Source: Azospirillum rugosum
GTDB taxonomy: Bacteria > Pseudomonadota > Alphaproteobacteria > Azospirillales > Azospirillaceae
Length of the DNA: 64,000 bases
NCBI RefSeq assembly: GCF_017876155.1
Contig: NZ_JAGINP010000010.1
Span: 62,001-126,000 of the forward strand
Reading direction: 5' to 3'
Within the stretch, counting starts at the first letter, position 1. The number at the start of each line of letters is the position of its first letter. Below the pieces are notes generated by a model. The model saw nothing but the letters and a program-made list of their open reading frames with translations. It made no database searches and was not told the DNA's origin. This document shows, one piece after another, positions 25,501-34,008 of the stretch. The position numbers and the translations under genes were made by a program.

Positions 25501-26980
25501 TGGCGCCGAAGGACGTCTCGCTGAAGACTCCCGTCAGGGCGTCGCGCGTTGCCGCGGCCACGGTCAGGCTGTCGGCGCGGACGGTCACCGGACCGGCGTC
25601 GCTGCGGCCCAGCAGCAAGCTGCCGATCTGCCCCTCGTCGGTCAGGCGCAGGGCGCCCGCGGCGGTCACGGTGACCGCCCCGGTGCCGCCGTCGGCCCCG
25701 AAAAGGGTTTCGCTGACGATGCGGGAGCGCGCGAACCGCGCGCCGTCGCCGGTCAGGCTGATGTCGCCCGCCGTGACGTTCACGTCCGCGGCCTTGGCCG
25801 GTCCGGCGGTGACGCTTCGGATGGCGCCGCCGCCACGCACGTCGAGCCGGTCCGCGGTGACCGTCACCGGGCCGGGCTGACCGGTGGCGCCGGCCGGCAG
25901 GGAGCTTTCGATCGTCGTGGAGTAGGTCGTCCCCGTCCCGGCCACGGACAGGGTGCCGGCGTTGACCGTGACGGCCCCGGCGCCGCCCGGCCCGTGGCTG
26001 GTGCTGACCACGCGCGTCCCGTCGCGCAATCGCAGATCCCCGGCGCGCAGGCGGATCGGCGCGCCCTTGCCCGAACCCAGCGTGCCGCTCGCCAGCGTGC
26101 TGCCGGCGATGTCCGCCGACCCGGCGGCAACGTCGATGCCGCCCGCGCCGTCGACCGGGCCGGTGTTGGTGGTGGCGATGGTCGCGTTCTCGACCACCAG
26201 CGCGCCCCCGCGGATGCGGACGCTGCCCCCGCCCTCGCCGGCAGCGCCGATGCGCGCGTGGTCGTGCAACCGCACCGTTCCCTGCTTCGCCGCCGCAACG
26301 GTGCCGTCGTCGAGGCGCATCTGGCCGGCGCCGGCGACGGAGGCCACCGTCACCGCTCCGCCCGGCGCGCCCACCACGCCTTCCGCCCCGCCGCTCACCG
26401 CGACGTCGCCGCCGACCAGGGACAGGGCGCGGCCCGGCTTCACGGTCAGCCGGCTCTGGTCCACCCGCAGCGCGCCCGCGGGCCGGTCGAGGAATCCGAA
26501 GGCCTCCGGCGGCGCGGTGGTGAAGGTGCTGCCGCTGCGGTCCAGGGCGGAGAAGCGCGCCCCGTCGGCGAAGCGCACCTCGTGCGCCGTGCCGACGTGC
26601 AGGCTGGCCGGCACGTCCACGACGGCGTTGGGGCCGAAGGTCACGCCGGCCGGGTTGATGAGGTGGACGTCGGCTTGCCCCACGGTGGAGCGCAGCGTGC
26701 CGTTGATGGTCGAGGACCCGCCGCCAGTGACGCGCCCGACCACATGGCGGACGCTGTCCGGCCCGGTGAAGGTCACCGTCTGGCCGCGGTTGACGTTGAA
26801 GGTCTCGAAGCTGTGGAACAGGTTGCCGCCGGCCTGGGTGCCGAGGCCGGCGCCGACCTCGATCCGGCCGCCCGACAGGCTGACCCGCGGCCCCGTCGTT
26901 CCGTCGGTGGCGATCTGCGCCAGGGCCGCGGTCTGCGGCAGCAGGACGACCAGGGAGGTGAGCAGGAGCGTCCGCGGCAT
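22598..26980 (-). CDS. Filamentous-haemagglutinin-type exoprotein (TpsA)
   Basis: A 1460-residue secreted protein. The signal peptide (MPRTLLLTSLVVLLPQTAAL, cleavage after ALAQ) is followed by the two-partner-secretion domain: GGNLFHSFETFNVNRGQ, then INGTLRS and HLINPAGVTFGPNA. The body is beta-helical with about a dozen 66-residue repeats carrying GQISSDTYGSGNAG and FTGISSNA-type cores. A C-terminal region has a single Cys in DSCAGRGG. It is translocated across the outer membrane by the TpsB at 32.0-33.9 kb. The start at 26980 has GGAGGG at 7-nt spacing. RTX paralogue 2 and its terminator lie just upstream on the same strand. It is probably an adhesin or surface fibre. Confidence 0.93.
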   Translation of the reverse strand: MPRTLLLTSLVVLLPQTAALAQIATDGTTGPRVSLSGGRIEVGAGLGTQAGGNLFHSFETFNVNRGQTVTFTGPDSVRHVVGRVTGGGSSTINGTLRSTVGQADVHLINPAGVTFGPNAVVDVPASLHVGTAHEVRFADGARFSALDRSGSTFTTAPPEAFGFLDRPAGALRVDQSRLTVKPGRALSLVGGDVAVSGGAEGVVGAPGGAVTVASVAGAGQMRLDDGTVAAAKQGTVRLHDHARIGAAGEGGGSVRIRGGALVVENATIATTNTGPVDGAGGIDVAAGSADIAGSTLASGTLGSGKGAPIRLRAGDLRLRDGTRVVSTSHGPGGAGAVTVNAGTLSVAGTGTTYSTTIESSLPAGATGQPGPVTVTADRLDVRGGGAIRSVTAGPAKAADVNVTAGDISLTGDGARFARSRIVSETLFGADGGTGAVTVTAAGALRLTDEGQIGSLLLGRSDAGPVTVRADSLTVAAATRDALTGVFSETSFGATGNAGLVDVRARSIDLSGPLAQLSSITFSQGTAGSVSVQADSLSVTGTNGQGFTGITSNAEFGSSGHAGTVTVVTTGPLALLRSGEIGSNTFGIGNAGDVIVRAGSLTIAGAEGTSLRTGIGSSAEPFALGSAGRVNVAVDGHLDLSRGGLITTDTHTEGNAGAVSVTAGSLSVTGNNGKNLTGISSNARSDAEGNAGTVSVTATGPLTVNSGGFISSDTFGGGNAGAVTVAAGSLTVDGVGANAFTGVSSDVEQGGRGNAGTVSVTAAGPLTLVGGGQIRSISDDKGNAGAVSVSAGSLSMERGDAARPTGILSDAYDIGNAGTIRVQTDGALRIGTGAWISSETYRSGNGGSIAVHAGSLGIEGSPQEPFTGIFTNTYGSGPAGTIDVATRGALSLDNRAQISSDTYDQGRAGSVTVAAGSVSVAGTGSEGFTGISSNALRGSDGHAGTVTVGTTGPLRLSRGGQISSFSAGSGDAGSVAVTAGSLALEEGIGTNLPTAILSDSYGTGDAGTVRVQTAGDLRIGGGTWISSETYRSGLGGAVTVRAGTLTIAGDPDQSFTGIFTNTYGSGRAGTIDVATTDALSLTNRSQISSDTYGSGGAGTVGVTAAGTLLLNPGGFISSDTYGRGNAGAVTVGAGNLMVLGNAGTDFTGISSNAVGSSEGQAGTVKVTAAGALTLASAGQIGTNTFSVGDAGSVFVQADTLAISGNGSPFFTGIFSSAAPGATGDGGAVTMQARTIRLDRDGLVATENFGTGVGGPIRITATDTLAFDGAAVRTRTAAGDGGDIAVQVGRLLDMRNSEVTTSVAGGTGSGGNIVIDPPFVVLQNSRIQANAQKGGGGNITVRADQLLTTPDTLIEASSAESVSGTISTPAPDNTIASSLVKLPESFLNTRDLLRDSCAGRGGRASSSLIVGNGGGLPLDPAGPLPSPYGGFRNGEPGAPHRGTGAASELPLRFHVAGTPGCG
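23300..25560 (-). repeat. Tandem 198-bp repeats inside the tpsA-like gene
   Basis: About 12 degenerate in-frame units of 66 residues, each with an ISSxTxxxGNAG turn and a TGIxSNA turn. Unit length is taken from the even spacing of the TGI cores between about 23350 and 25530. Two near-identical pairs (FTGIFTNTYGSG at about 23,800 and 24,370) suggest recent internal duplication. Confidence 0.8.
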
Positions 26981-27089
26981 GCCAAGGCCCTCCGCGTTTC
27001 GAAGGGTGGTCAGCATAATCCGGGACCCGAGCCGCCGACACGGCGCAGAGGCGGGTGGGCCCAGCCCTTTGCGGCTGCGGAAAAGAAGA

Positions 27090-27114
27090 GGCCCCGCGCG
27101 GAACGCGCGGGGCC
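27090..27114 (-). terminator. Terminator of RTX paralogue 2
   Basis: GGCCCCGCGCG and its complement around a 3-nt loop, followed on the minus strand by CTCTTCTTTTCC. It lies between RTX paralogue 2 and the tpsA-like gene, so tpsA expression needs read-through or its own promoter in the next 110 bp. Confidence 0.85.
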
Positions 27115-27151
27115 GGAGTTTCCCACCATAAACCCTGAGAAGCTGGGGCGA

Positions 27152-27736
27152 TCAGCCCAGAAGCGCCTCCACCGCGGTGGTGTAGAAGGACGCCTCGTCG
27201 CTGTAGGGGGCGGTGACGACGGCGTCGGCCGGCAGTTCGGACAGCGCCACGCCCTGCAGCAGCACGGCGTTGCCGCCGCCGAAGTCCACCACCGTGCCGT
27301 CGGCGTTCTGGCTGAGCACGGGCTCGCCGGTGCCGTTCATGTTCGCCATCACGATGATGGTGTCCGCACCCGGCGTGAAGTCGGTGATCGTGTCCACGCC
27401 GCTGCCCGGCTCGAACACGAACCAGTCCGCGCCGGCCCCGCCGGTCAGCGTGTCGTTGCCGGCGCCGCCCCACAGGTCGTCGAACCCGGCCCCGCTGACC
27501 AGCGCATCGTCCCCGGCGTCGCCGAACAGGCGGTTCCACGTGCCCTCGACGTCCGCCCCGGCGTTGCCGCCGTAGCCGTCGGCGTAGATCGCGTCGTTGC
27601 CGGCGTTGCCGCTGATGGTGTCGGCGCCGGCACCGCCGAAGATCTGGTCGCCGCCGCCCAGTCCATTGAAGGTGTCGTCAACAGACGTGCCCTGAAGAAC
27701 ATCGGCACCTTCGGTCGCGTTCGGAACAACAATCAT
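27152..27736 (-). CDS. Short RTX calcium-binding protein, paralogue 2
   Basis: A 194-residue protein, nearly identical to paralogue 1 apart from residues about 54-63, where it has YGGNAGADVE in place of a longer segment. RTX repeats and the C-terminal secretion region are conserved. The ATG at 27736 has AAGGAG upstream; an extension to 27805 would run through the shared promoter module. It is divergent from the type I secretion ATPase and upstream of the tpsA-like gene in the same direction. The export route and calcium binding are inferred from the family. Confidence 0.88.
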   Translation of the reverse strand: MIVVPNATEGADVLQGTSVDDTFNGLGGGDQIFGGAGADTISGNAGNDAIYADGYGGNAGADVEGTWNRLFGDAGDDALVSGAGFDDLWGGAGNDTLTGGAGADWFVFEPGSGVDTITDFTPGADTIIVMANMNGTGEPVLSQNADGTVVDFGGGNAVLLQGVALSELPADAVVTAPYSDEASFYTTAVEALLG

Positions 27737-27777
27737 CGTAATCTCCTTGGTGTGGATTGGGCATTGCCCGATGAGCT

Positions 27778-27851
27778 GGATTAAAACGCACCCGGCGTCC
27801 GGCATCTGTTCAGCCCGTCACCGCAGCTCACGGAAAATTGTTATTTTATTG
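27778..27851 (-). promoter_or_regulatory. 74-bp conserved upstream module of the second RTX gene
   Basis: On the minus strand CAATAAAATAA, then GTG at position 31, GAACA at 41 and TTTAATCC at 67-74, the same positions as before the other RTX genes. It ends 41 nt before the start codon. Confidence 0.75.
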
Positions 27852-28010
27852 CTTTTGTGTTCCGGCGGAATTTTTTGGCGCCTCTTTGCAGGAATTGCGC
27901 GGAATCCCCCGACCCGGTGGGGAACTTCACTTCGGCTCGCGCGGACGCGTGGCGGAATGGCGGCGTGCCACGGAGGTGGCCCGACGCTCAATCCAAGGAG
28001 AACCGCCGTC

Positions 28011-29681
28011 ATGTCGCCCCTCGCTCCCGCCCGCCGCTGTCTGATCGCCGCCGCGGGGTTCAGCGCCGCCATCAACGTGCTGGCGCTGACCCTGCCGCTC
28101 TACTCGATGCAGGTCTACGACCGTGTCCTGTCCAGCGGCAGCCTGGAGACCCTGCTGTACCTGACCCTGATCGCGCTGGCCGCCCTGGCTTTCCTCAGCT
28201 GGCTTGAAGTCCTGCGTGCGCGTTTGCTGTTGCGGGTCGCGACGTGGGTGGAACGCCGCTTCGCGCCGGATTGCGTGCGGCACGCGCTGTCCATGCCGGG
28301 GGGGCGGGCGGGCGCGGACCTCCAGCCGCTGCGGGAACTGGCGGTGTTGCGGCAGACGATCGGCAGCCCCGTGGTCACCGCCCTGATCGACGTGCCGTGG
28401 GTACCCGTCTATCTGGTCGCGCTCTTCCTGCTGCATCCGCTGCTCGGGCTTGTGGCCGGCGGCGGTGCGGCGGTGCTGTTCGGCATCGCGCTGGCCGGGG
28501 AGATGCTGACGCGGCGCACCGTCGCCGCATCGGCGGCGGAGGGTGCCGCCGCCCAGCACTTCGTCGAGGCCGCCGTCCGCGCGCGGGAGGAGGTCGCCTG
28601 CATGGGCATGGCGCCCGCCGTTCTGGACCGGTGGGAGGCCGGAAACGGCGCCGCGCTCGACCATGGGGAGCGTGCCTCCGCCCAATTCGCCACCGCCTAT
28701 TCCCTGACCCGCTGGGTCCGCCTTGTGGTGCAGGTCATGATCATGGCGACCGGCACCTATCTGGTGGTGGACCATTCGATCAGCGGCGGCGCGCTGTTCG
28801 CCAGCGCGACCCTCCTCGGCCGCGCCCTCGCCCCGGTGGAGCAGGTGATCGGCGCGTGGCGGACGCTGGTGAGCGCGCACACGGCGTGGCGCCGGGTTGC
28901 GGCCCACCTCGCCCGGCCGACCGCGCCGCGCGCCGTCAGCGGCCTTCCCGCGCCGCAGGGCCATCTGTCGGTGAGCGGCCTCGCCGCCAGCCCCGTGCCG
29001 GCCGCCCGGCCGCTGCTGAAGAACGTTTCCTTTTCCCTGGAGCCGGGCACCGTGCTGGTGGTGGTCGGCGCGTCCGGGGCGGGCAAGACGACGCTGGCCC
29101 GGTCACTGGTCGGCGTCCTGCCGGTCCAGTCCGGCGCCGTGCGCCTCGACGGCGTGGACGTGGCCGGCTGGGACCGGAGCGAGGTCGGGCGCCATGTCGG
29201 CTACCTGCCGCAGGACAACCAGCTGATCGAAACCTCCGTTCGCGGCTTCATCGCCCGCATGGAGGATGCGCCGCTCGACCGGGTGGTGGAGGCCGCCGGG
29301 ATGGCCGGCATCCACGACATGATCCTGCGGTTGCCCCATGGGTATGAGACGCGCCTCGGCACCGGCGGCTTCCTGCCGTCCGCCGGGCAACGCCAGCGCC
29401 TGGCGCTTGCCCGCGCCGTCTTCGGGGAACCCCGCTTCATCGTGCTGGACGAGGCCGACGCCCACCTGGACGGTCCGGGGGAGATGGCGTTGCAGAAGGC
29501 CATCGCCGCGCTCAAGGCGCGCGGCGCCACGGTGATCGCCACCAGCCACCGGCCGAACCTGCTGCGCGTCGCCGACCGCGTGCTGGTCCTGCGGGACGGC
29601 ACCGTCGCCCGGTTCGGCCCGCGCGACGAGGTGCTCGCCGCCCTCGGCCAAACCCGACCGGCCGTCTCGACCGCCGCCTGA
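28011..29681 (+). CDS. Type I secretion system permease/ATPase, PrtD-like
   Basis: A 556-residue half-transporter: six membrane segments in the first 300 residues (CLIAAAGFSAAINVLALTLP onward) and a nucleotide-binding domain with Walker A GASGAGKTT, a signature read as PSAGQRQRLALARA, and Walker B FIVLDEADAHLD. SAGQRQR is usual for PrtD-type exporters; the Pro before it is not. The ATG at 28011 has AAGGAG upstream. It forms an operon with the adaptor at 29726. The three short RTX proteins around it are the obvious cargo. No TolC-like outer-membrane gene is in the window, so that part must come from elsewhere. Confidence 0.93.
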   Translation: MSPLAPARRCLIAAAGFSAAINVLALTLPLYSMQVYDRVLSSGSLETLLYLTLIALAALAFLSWLEVLRARLLLRVATWVERRFAPDCVRHALSMPGGRAGADLQPLRELAVLRQTIGSPVVTALIDVPWVPVYLVALFLLHPLLGLVAGGGAAVLFGIALAGEMLTRRTVAASAAEGAAAQHFVEAAVRAREEVACMGMAPAVLDRWEAGNGAALDHGERASAQFATAYSLTRWVRLVVQVMIMATGTYLVVDHSISGGALFASATLLGRALAPVEQVIGAWRTLVSAHTAWRRVAAHLARPTAPRAVSGLPAPQGHLSVSGLAASPVPAARPLLKNVSFSLEPGTVLVVVGASGAGKTTLARSLVGVLPVQSGAVRLDGVDVAGWDRSEVGRHVGYLPQDNQLIETSVRGFIARMEDAPLDRVVEAAGMAGIHDMILRLPHGYETRLGTGGFLPSAGQRQRLALARAVFGEPRFIVLDEADAHLDGPGEMALQKAIAALKARGATVIATSHRPNLLRVADRVLVLRDGTVARFGPRDEVLAALGQTRPAVSTAA

Positions 29682-29725
29682 CCCGTCCTCTCCCCACCCA
29701 TCCTCCGCCCGAAAGGAACCCTGCC

Positions 29726-31072
29726 ATGAGCAGCCTCGTCGACACCGCCCGCCAATCCGCCCGCCAATCCGCCCATGCCCCCGCCCACGCCCCGGATGCC
29801 GGCCGCATCATCCTCGCCGGTGCCCTGTCCCTAATGGTCTTCACCGGCGTCGTCGGCGTCTGGTCCACCACCGCTCCGCTCGACAGCGCGGCCGTGGCGC
29901 CGGGCAGCGTCGTGGTGGAAAGCCGGCGCAAGACCATCCAGCATCTGGAGGGCGGCATTATCAGCAGCATCCTGGTCGCCGAGGGCAGCCGCGTGGAACC
30001 GGGCATGCCGCTGGTCGTCCTCGACCAGACCCAGGCGCGCAGCACGCTGGACACGCTGCGTTCGCAACAGGACGAACTGCTCGCCCGCGAAGCCCGTCTC
30101 CTGGCAGAGCGCAGCGGTGACGGCGCCGTGGCGTTTCCCCCGGCGCTCACCGACCGCGCCGACGACCCGCGCATCGCCGAACTGCTCGACGGGCAGCGCC
30201 GCCTCTTCGCCGCCCGGTGGGAGAGCCTGCGGGGGCAGGTCGACATCCTGAAGCAGCGCACCGCCCAGCTGGACGCGGAGGCCGACGGGCTGCGCGCCCA
30301 GGTCGCCAGCACGGAAAGCCAGCTGGCCCTGATCGCCGAGGAGATGCAGGACGCCCGCAGCCTCGTCGCCAAGGGGCTGGAGCGCAAGTCGCGGCTGCTC
30401 TCGCTGGAGCGTGAAGCCGCCAACCTCGGCGGCCGGCGTGGCGAATATCTCGCGTCCATCGCCCGGTCGGAACAGCGGCGCGGCGAGACCGTCCTGCAAA
30501 TCCTCGATCTGGGCAACAAGCGCGTGGAGGAGCTGGCGAAGGAGCTGCGCGAGGTACAAGGGAAGCTGCGCGAGCTGGACGAGCGGCGGCACGCCGCCGA
30601 AGACGTGCTGGGCCGGACGGTGGTGCGGGCGCCGGTCGCGGGCACGGTGATGAACCTGCAGGTTCACACGGCCGGCGGCGTCATCGGCACCGGGAAGCCG
30701 ATCCTCGACATCGTGCCGGACGAGGACAGCCTGCTGATCGAGGCCAAGCTGCGGGCCACCGACATCGACTCCGTCCACACCGGATTGTCGGCGCGGATCC
30801 GGCTCACGGCCTTCAAGCAGCGCACCACCCCGGTCCTGTCGGGCCGCGTGACCTATGTGTCGGGCGACGCCACGACGGATCAGCGCACCGGCGCCACCAC
30901 CTACAGCGCCCATGTCGTCGTGGACCGCGGCGAGCTGGAACGGGCCGGCGGGTTGAGCCTGCAGCCCGGCATGCCGGCGGAGGTGATGATCGTGACCGGC
31001 CGGCGCACCGCCGCCGACTATTTCCTGTCCCCGCTGACCGACAGCTTCGCCCGCGCCTTCCGCGAGGACTGA
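29726..31072 (+). CDS. Type I secretion membrane fusion protein, HlyD/PrtE family
   Basis: A 448-residue periplasmic adaptor. A short cytoplasmic N-terminus is followed by one membrane segment (about residues 33-52), a split lipoyl domain (HLEGGIISSILVAEGSRV), a long coiled coil (about 100-300) and the beta-barrel region ending QPGMPAEVMIVTGRR. It links the ATPase to the outer-membrane channel. It lies 44 bp after the ATPase gene. The first residues show small Ala/Gln repeats (SARQSARQSAHAPAHAP) unlike the rest of the protein. Confidence 0.94.
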   Translation: MSSLVDTARQSARQSAHAPAHAPDAGRIILAGALSLMVFTGVVGVWSTTAPLDSAAVAPGSVVVESRRKTIQHLEGGIISSILVAEGSRVEPGMPLVVLDQTQARSTLDTLRSQQDELLAREARLLAERSGDGAVAFPPALTDRADDPRIAELLDGQRRLFAARWESLRGQVDILKQRTAQLDAEADGLRAQVASTESQLALIAEEMQDARSLVAKGLERKSRLLSLEREAANLGGRRGEYLASIARSEQRRGETVLQILDLGNKRVEELAKELREVQGKLRELDERRHAAEDVLGRTVVRAPVAGTVMNLQVHTAGGVIGTGKPILDIVPDEDSLLIEAKLRATDIDSVHTGLSARIRLTAFKQRTTPVLSGRVTYVSGDATTDQRTGATTYSAHVVVDRGELERAGGLSLQPGMPAEVMIVTGRRTAADYFLSPLTDSFARAFRED

Positions 31073-31108
31073 TGCCGGCGAGCGAACGCAAGGCGGCCGG
31101 CCCCTTCA

Positions 31109-31226
31109 TACCGGCGGCGCATGAACACTTCCAGTGAGCGCCGCCGGTAAAAACCCGGCAGATCAATGCGATAGCATTGATCGAGAGGGTGATACGGACG
31201 ACGCCTTCAGGCGCCGTCCGTATCAC
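31109..31226. repeat. Three successive hairpins between the adaptor and crp-like genes
   Basis: First hairpin: TACCGGCGGCGC (31109-31120) with its exact complement at 31138-31149, then AAAAA, a likely terminator for the secretion operon. Second: GATCAATGC and GCATTGATC around GATA (31161-31182). Third: GTGATACGGACG at 31189 pairing with CGTCCGTATCAC ending 31226, 17-bp arms with one mismatch. The last two could be terminators, operators or a leader structure of the crp-like gene. Confidence 0.65.
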
Positions 31227-31360
31227 AGGCTGGCCGGTGCGGGACGCTTCAAAATTCGAATAACCCGGATGCTCCGTTGGCAAGCGGGCGCCAAGGGTAG
31301 GTTAATGGGAGGGCCGCAACCGGTGGTCCGGATCTCCCTGGAGCAGAATAGGAGGGATTC

Positions 31361-32068
31361 GTGCGTCGCTTCGACCCGGCCTACAAACGCCAGCTTCTTT
31401 TGCGCCATGACCTGTTCCGCAGCATCAGCGGGAAGGATGTCGACGCGATCCTCGCCTTCGCCGGGGAGCGCCGCTACAGGAACGGCCAGACCATCTTCCA
31501 GAAGGGTGATCCGGGCAGCGGCATGATGGCGGTGCTGCTCGGCAACGTCCGCATCGGCGCCGTCGCCGAGAGCGGCAAGGAAATCGTCTTCAAGGTCGTG
31601 GAGACCGGCGAGATCTTCGGGGAAATCGCGCTGCTCGACGGGCGCCCGCGCACCGCCGACGCCGTGGCCATCGGGGATTGCGTGCTGCTGGTCATCGAAC
31701 GGCGCGACTTCGTGCCGTTCCTGGAAAGGAGCCCGCAGGTCGCCATCAAGATGCTGGAGGTCATGTGCGACCGCCTGCGCCAGACCAGCCTTCTGGTGGA
31801 GGATCTGGCCTTGCTGGACCTGCCGCAGCGGGTGGCCCGCCTGCTGGTGCGCCTCGGCGCCAGCTACGGCCGGCGGACCGCGGACGGGCTGCGCATCGAC
31901 CTGAAACTGTCGCAGAAGGATCTCGGCAACCTGATCGCCACCAGCCGGGAAAGCATCAACAAGCAGCTCCGCGTCTGGCAGGACGAGGAATTGATCGCGG
32001 TCGAACACGGTTACATCACCCTGCTGCGGCCGGAGCAGATCGCCGACTATGGCCAGCCGCCGCGGTGA
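31361..32068 (+). CDS. Crp/Fnr family cyclic-nucleotide-type regulator
   Basis: A 235-residue regulator. The phosphate-binding cassette FGEIALLDGRPRTAD (residues 86-100) closely follows the pattern of cAMP-binding domains, with Glu88 and Arg97 in the ribose and phosphate positions, so a cyclic nucleotide ligand is likely. No N-terminal Cys cluster of the Fnr type is present. The C-terminal winged helix has LSQKDLGNLIATSRESINKQ. The GTG start follows AGGAGGG. Its end overlaps the tpsB start by 20 bp. A nucleotide cyclase is encoded 3 kb away in the same locus, which would make a local signalling pair. Confidence 0.9.
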   Translation: MRRFDPAYKRQLLLRHDLFRSISGKDVDAILAFAGERRYRNGQTIFQKGDPGSGMMAVLLGNVRIGAVAESGKEIVFKVVETGEIFGEIALLDGRPRTADAVAIGDCVLLVIERRDFVPFLERSPQVAIKMLEVMCDRLRQTSLLVEDLALLDLPQRVARLLVRLGASYGRRTADGLRIDLKLSQKDLGNLIATSRESINKQLRVWQDEELIAVEHGYITLLRPEQIADYGQPPR

Positions 32069-33890
32069 GCCCGTGCCCGCGGTGCCGCTCGCCGTGCCGA
32101 CCCGCAAAATCGGGCTCATCGCCGCCACGATCGTCTCCATGATCGTCTCCACGATCATCTCCACTGGGGCGGTTCTGATCGCCGCGGCGTCGCCGGTCCA
32201 GGCCCAGACCGTGCCGCCCCGCGTCGGGCCGCCGCAGATCGGGCCGTCGCAGATCGTTCCCCCGCTGCCGGAGCGCGGAGAGCGCGAACGCCCCGGCCTG
32301 CCGGGTTTCCAGCCGGCGGAACCGGATCCGCTGCCGCCGCCCGTCCTGGTCCCGCCCGAACGGGCACCGCTGGCGCAGGGGCCGCGGGTTTTCGTGAAGG
32401 GCTACCGTTTCGAGGGCAACACCGCCATTCCCGCCGCGGAGTTGGAGGCTGCCGCCGCCCCCTTCACCGGGCGCGAGGTCAGCGCGGACGAGTTGCAGGA
32501 GCTTCGCTACCGGTTGACGGAGATGTACGTCGATCGGGGCTTCGTCACCTCCGGCGCCGTGCTGCCGGACCAGGACGTCACCGACGGCATCGTCACCTTC
32601 CGGATCGTGGAGGGCGCTCTCGCCGGGATCGATGTGACGGGGACCGGCGGACTCGACCCGCGCTACGTCGAACGGCGGCTGGCGCGCGGCATCGGCACGC
32701 CTTTGGACGTGAACGCGCTGCGGGAGCGTGTCCTCCTGCTGCTCCAGGACCCGCTGATCGAGCGTCTCAACGCGGAGCTGGAGCCGGGCGAGCGGCTGGG
32801 GGAAAGCCGGCTCGGCGTCGCGGTGACGCGGGCACCGCCTTACGCCCTGTGGCTCAACCTGGACAACGCGGCCTCCCCGACCACGGGGGAGCTGCGCGGC
32901 AACGCCTACGGCGTCGTCCGCAACCTGACCGGCTGGGGCGACGCGCTGGAGCTGAACCTGGAGCGGACGCAGGGTTCCCACGATTACTGGGCGGCGTTCG
33001 AAGCGCCGGTGACCGCCGCCGGCACGACGCTGCGGATCCGCGCCGAGGATTCCCGCGCCCGCATCGTCGAAGCGCCGTTGAGCGAGCTGGACATCCAGAG
33101 TCGCGTGCGCACCTACGAGGCCGGGATTTCCCACCCCGTGCTGTTGACCGCGCGCGACCGCGTCGACCTTGGCCTGACCCTGTCGCGGAGCCGCACGGAA
33201 ACCTTCCTGCTGGGGCGGCCCTTCACCTTTTCCGAAGGCGTGGAGGATGGGCGGGCGACCCTGACGGTGCTGCGCCTGTCGCAGAACTGGCTGCGCCGCC
33301 GCCCGGAGGAGGTGATCGCGCTGCGCTCCGTCTTCAGCCTCGGCATCGACGCGCTGGGGGCGACGGTCCACGGCGAGCCGGGCGTGCCGGACGGGCAGTT
33401 CCTCGCTTGGCTCGGGCAGTTCCAATGGGCGCGGCGCCTCGACGAGCGGGGCGACCAGATCGTGCTGCGCGTCGACGCGCAATTGTCGAACGACACGCTG
33501 CTGCCGTCGGAGCGCATCGCCATCGGCGGCCTCGACACGGTGCGCGGCTATCGCGAAAACACGCTGGTCCGGGACCAGGGGCTGATCCTGTCGCTGGAAG
33601 GGCGCGTTCCACTGTTCCAGGCCCCGCTGCCCTTGCTCTCACGCGACGCCGAGGACGGCCGCGTGTCGCTCGTCCCCTTCGTGGACTTTGGCCGCGGCTG
33701 GAACCACGGCGAGCCGACCCCGGCCCCGCGCGCCATCGCCAGCGTCGGGCTGGGCCTGCGCTGGGACGTGTCCGCCGACATCAGCCTGCAATTCACCTAC
33801 GCCCACCCCTTGCGCGACGTGCCGGATGTGGACGGCGACTCCCTCCAGGACCACGGCGTCCATTTCCGCATCACCGGGCGGGTCTTCTAG
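32049..33890 (+). CDS. Two-partner secretion outer-membrane transporter (TpsB, ShlB/FhaC/HecB family)
   Basis: A 613-residue protein. A long signal region (residues 1-52, hydrophobic IGLIAATIVSMIVSTIIST, cleavage after VQA) precedes a Pro-rich linker, two POTRA domains (FVKGYRFEGNTAIPAAELEA; GIDVTGTGGLDPRYVERRLA) and a 16-strand barrel with the VRGYRE motif in its L6 loop. It should move the TpsA at 22.6-27.0 kb across the outer membrane. It is translationally coupled to the crp-like gene, so regulator and transporter are made together. A hairpin closes the unit. Confidence 0.93.
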   Translation: MASRRGEPVPAVPLAVPTRKIGLIAATIVSMIVSTIISTGAVLIAAASPVQAQTVPPRVGPPQIGPSQIVPPLPERGERERPGLPGFQPAEPDPLPPPVLVPPERAPLAQGPRVFVKGYRFEGNTAIPAAELEAAAAPFTGREVSADELQELRYRLTEMYVDRGFVTSGAVLPDQDVTDGIVTFRIVEGALAGIDVTGTGGLDPRYVERRLARGIGTPLDVNALRERVLLLLQDPLIERLNAELEPGERLGESRLGVAVTRAPPYALWLNLDNAASPTTGELRGNAYGVVRNLTGWGDALELNLERTQGSHDYWAAFEAPVTAAGTTLRIRAEDSRARIVEAPLSELDIQSRVRTYEAGISHPVLLTARDRVDLGLTLSRSRTETFLLGRPFTFSEGVEDGRATLTVLRLSQNWLRRRPEEVIALRSVFSLGIDALGATVHGEPGVPDGQFLAWLGQFQWARRLDERGDQIVLRVDAQLSNDTLLPSERIAIGGLDTVRGYRENTLVRDQGLILSLEGRVPLFQAPLPLLSRDAEDGRVSLVPFVDFGRGWNHGEPTPAPRAIASVGLGLRWDVSADISLQFTYAHPLRDVPDVDGDSLQDHGVHFRITGRVF

Positions 33891-33963
33891 AATCCGTGCG
33901 ACCGACTGTTGCGCGAAAATGCTCCTTAGGATATTATGCCTAGCTGAGAGTGGCCAAGCACCT

Positions 33964-34002
33964 GTGCAACACCACGCGTTTTCATGTTTCATGGTGTTGC
34001 AC
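33964..34002. terminator. Bidirectional hairpin between tpsB-like and DUF928 genes
   Basis: GTGCAACACCA (33964-33974) pairs with TGGTGTTGCAC (33992-34002) around a 17-nt loop. It sits between two convergent genes and can serve both. Confidence 0.6.
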
Positions 34003-34008
34003 GGTGTT

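Noticed and set aside
23300-25560. Repeats considered as a CRISPR array
   Set aside because: The units are 198 bp, in frame and degenerate, and encode a beta-helix. No cas gene is present.
24737-27784. A 1015-codon plus-strand open frame
   Set aside because: It is the complement of the repetitive tpsA-like gene and RTX paralogue 2; its Arg/Gly-rich sequence has no domain pattern.
27943-27990. A GTGGCGGAATGGC stretch resembling the 5' part of tRNA-Leu
   Set aside because: It lacks the anticodon arm, T arm and acceptor complement, so it is not a tRNA gene; similarity is probably chance.
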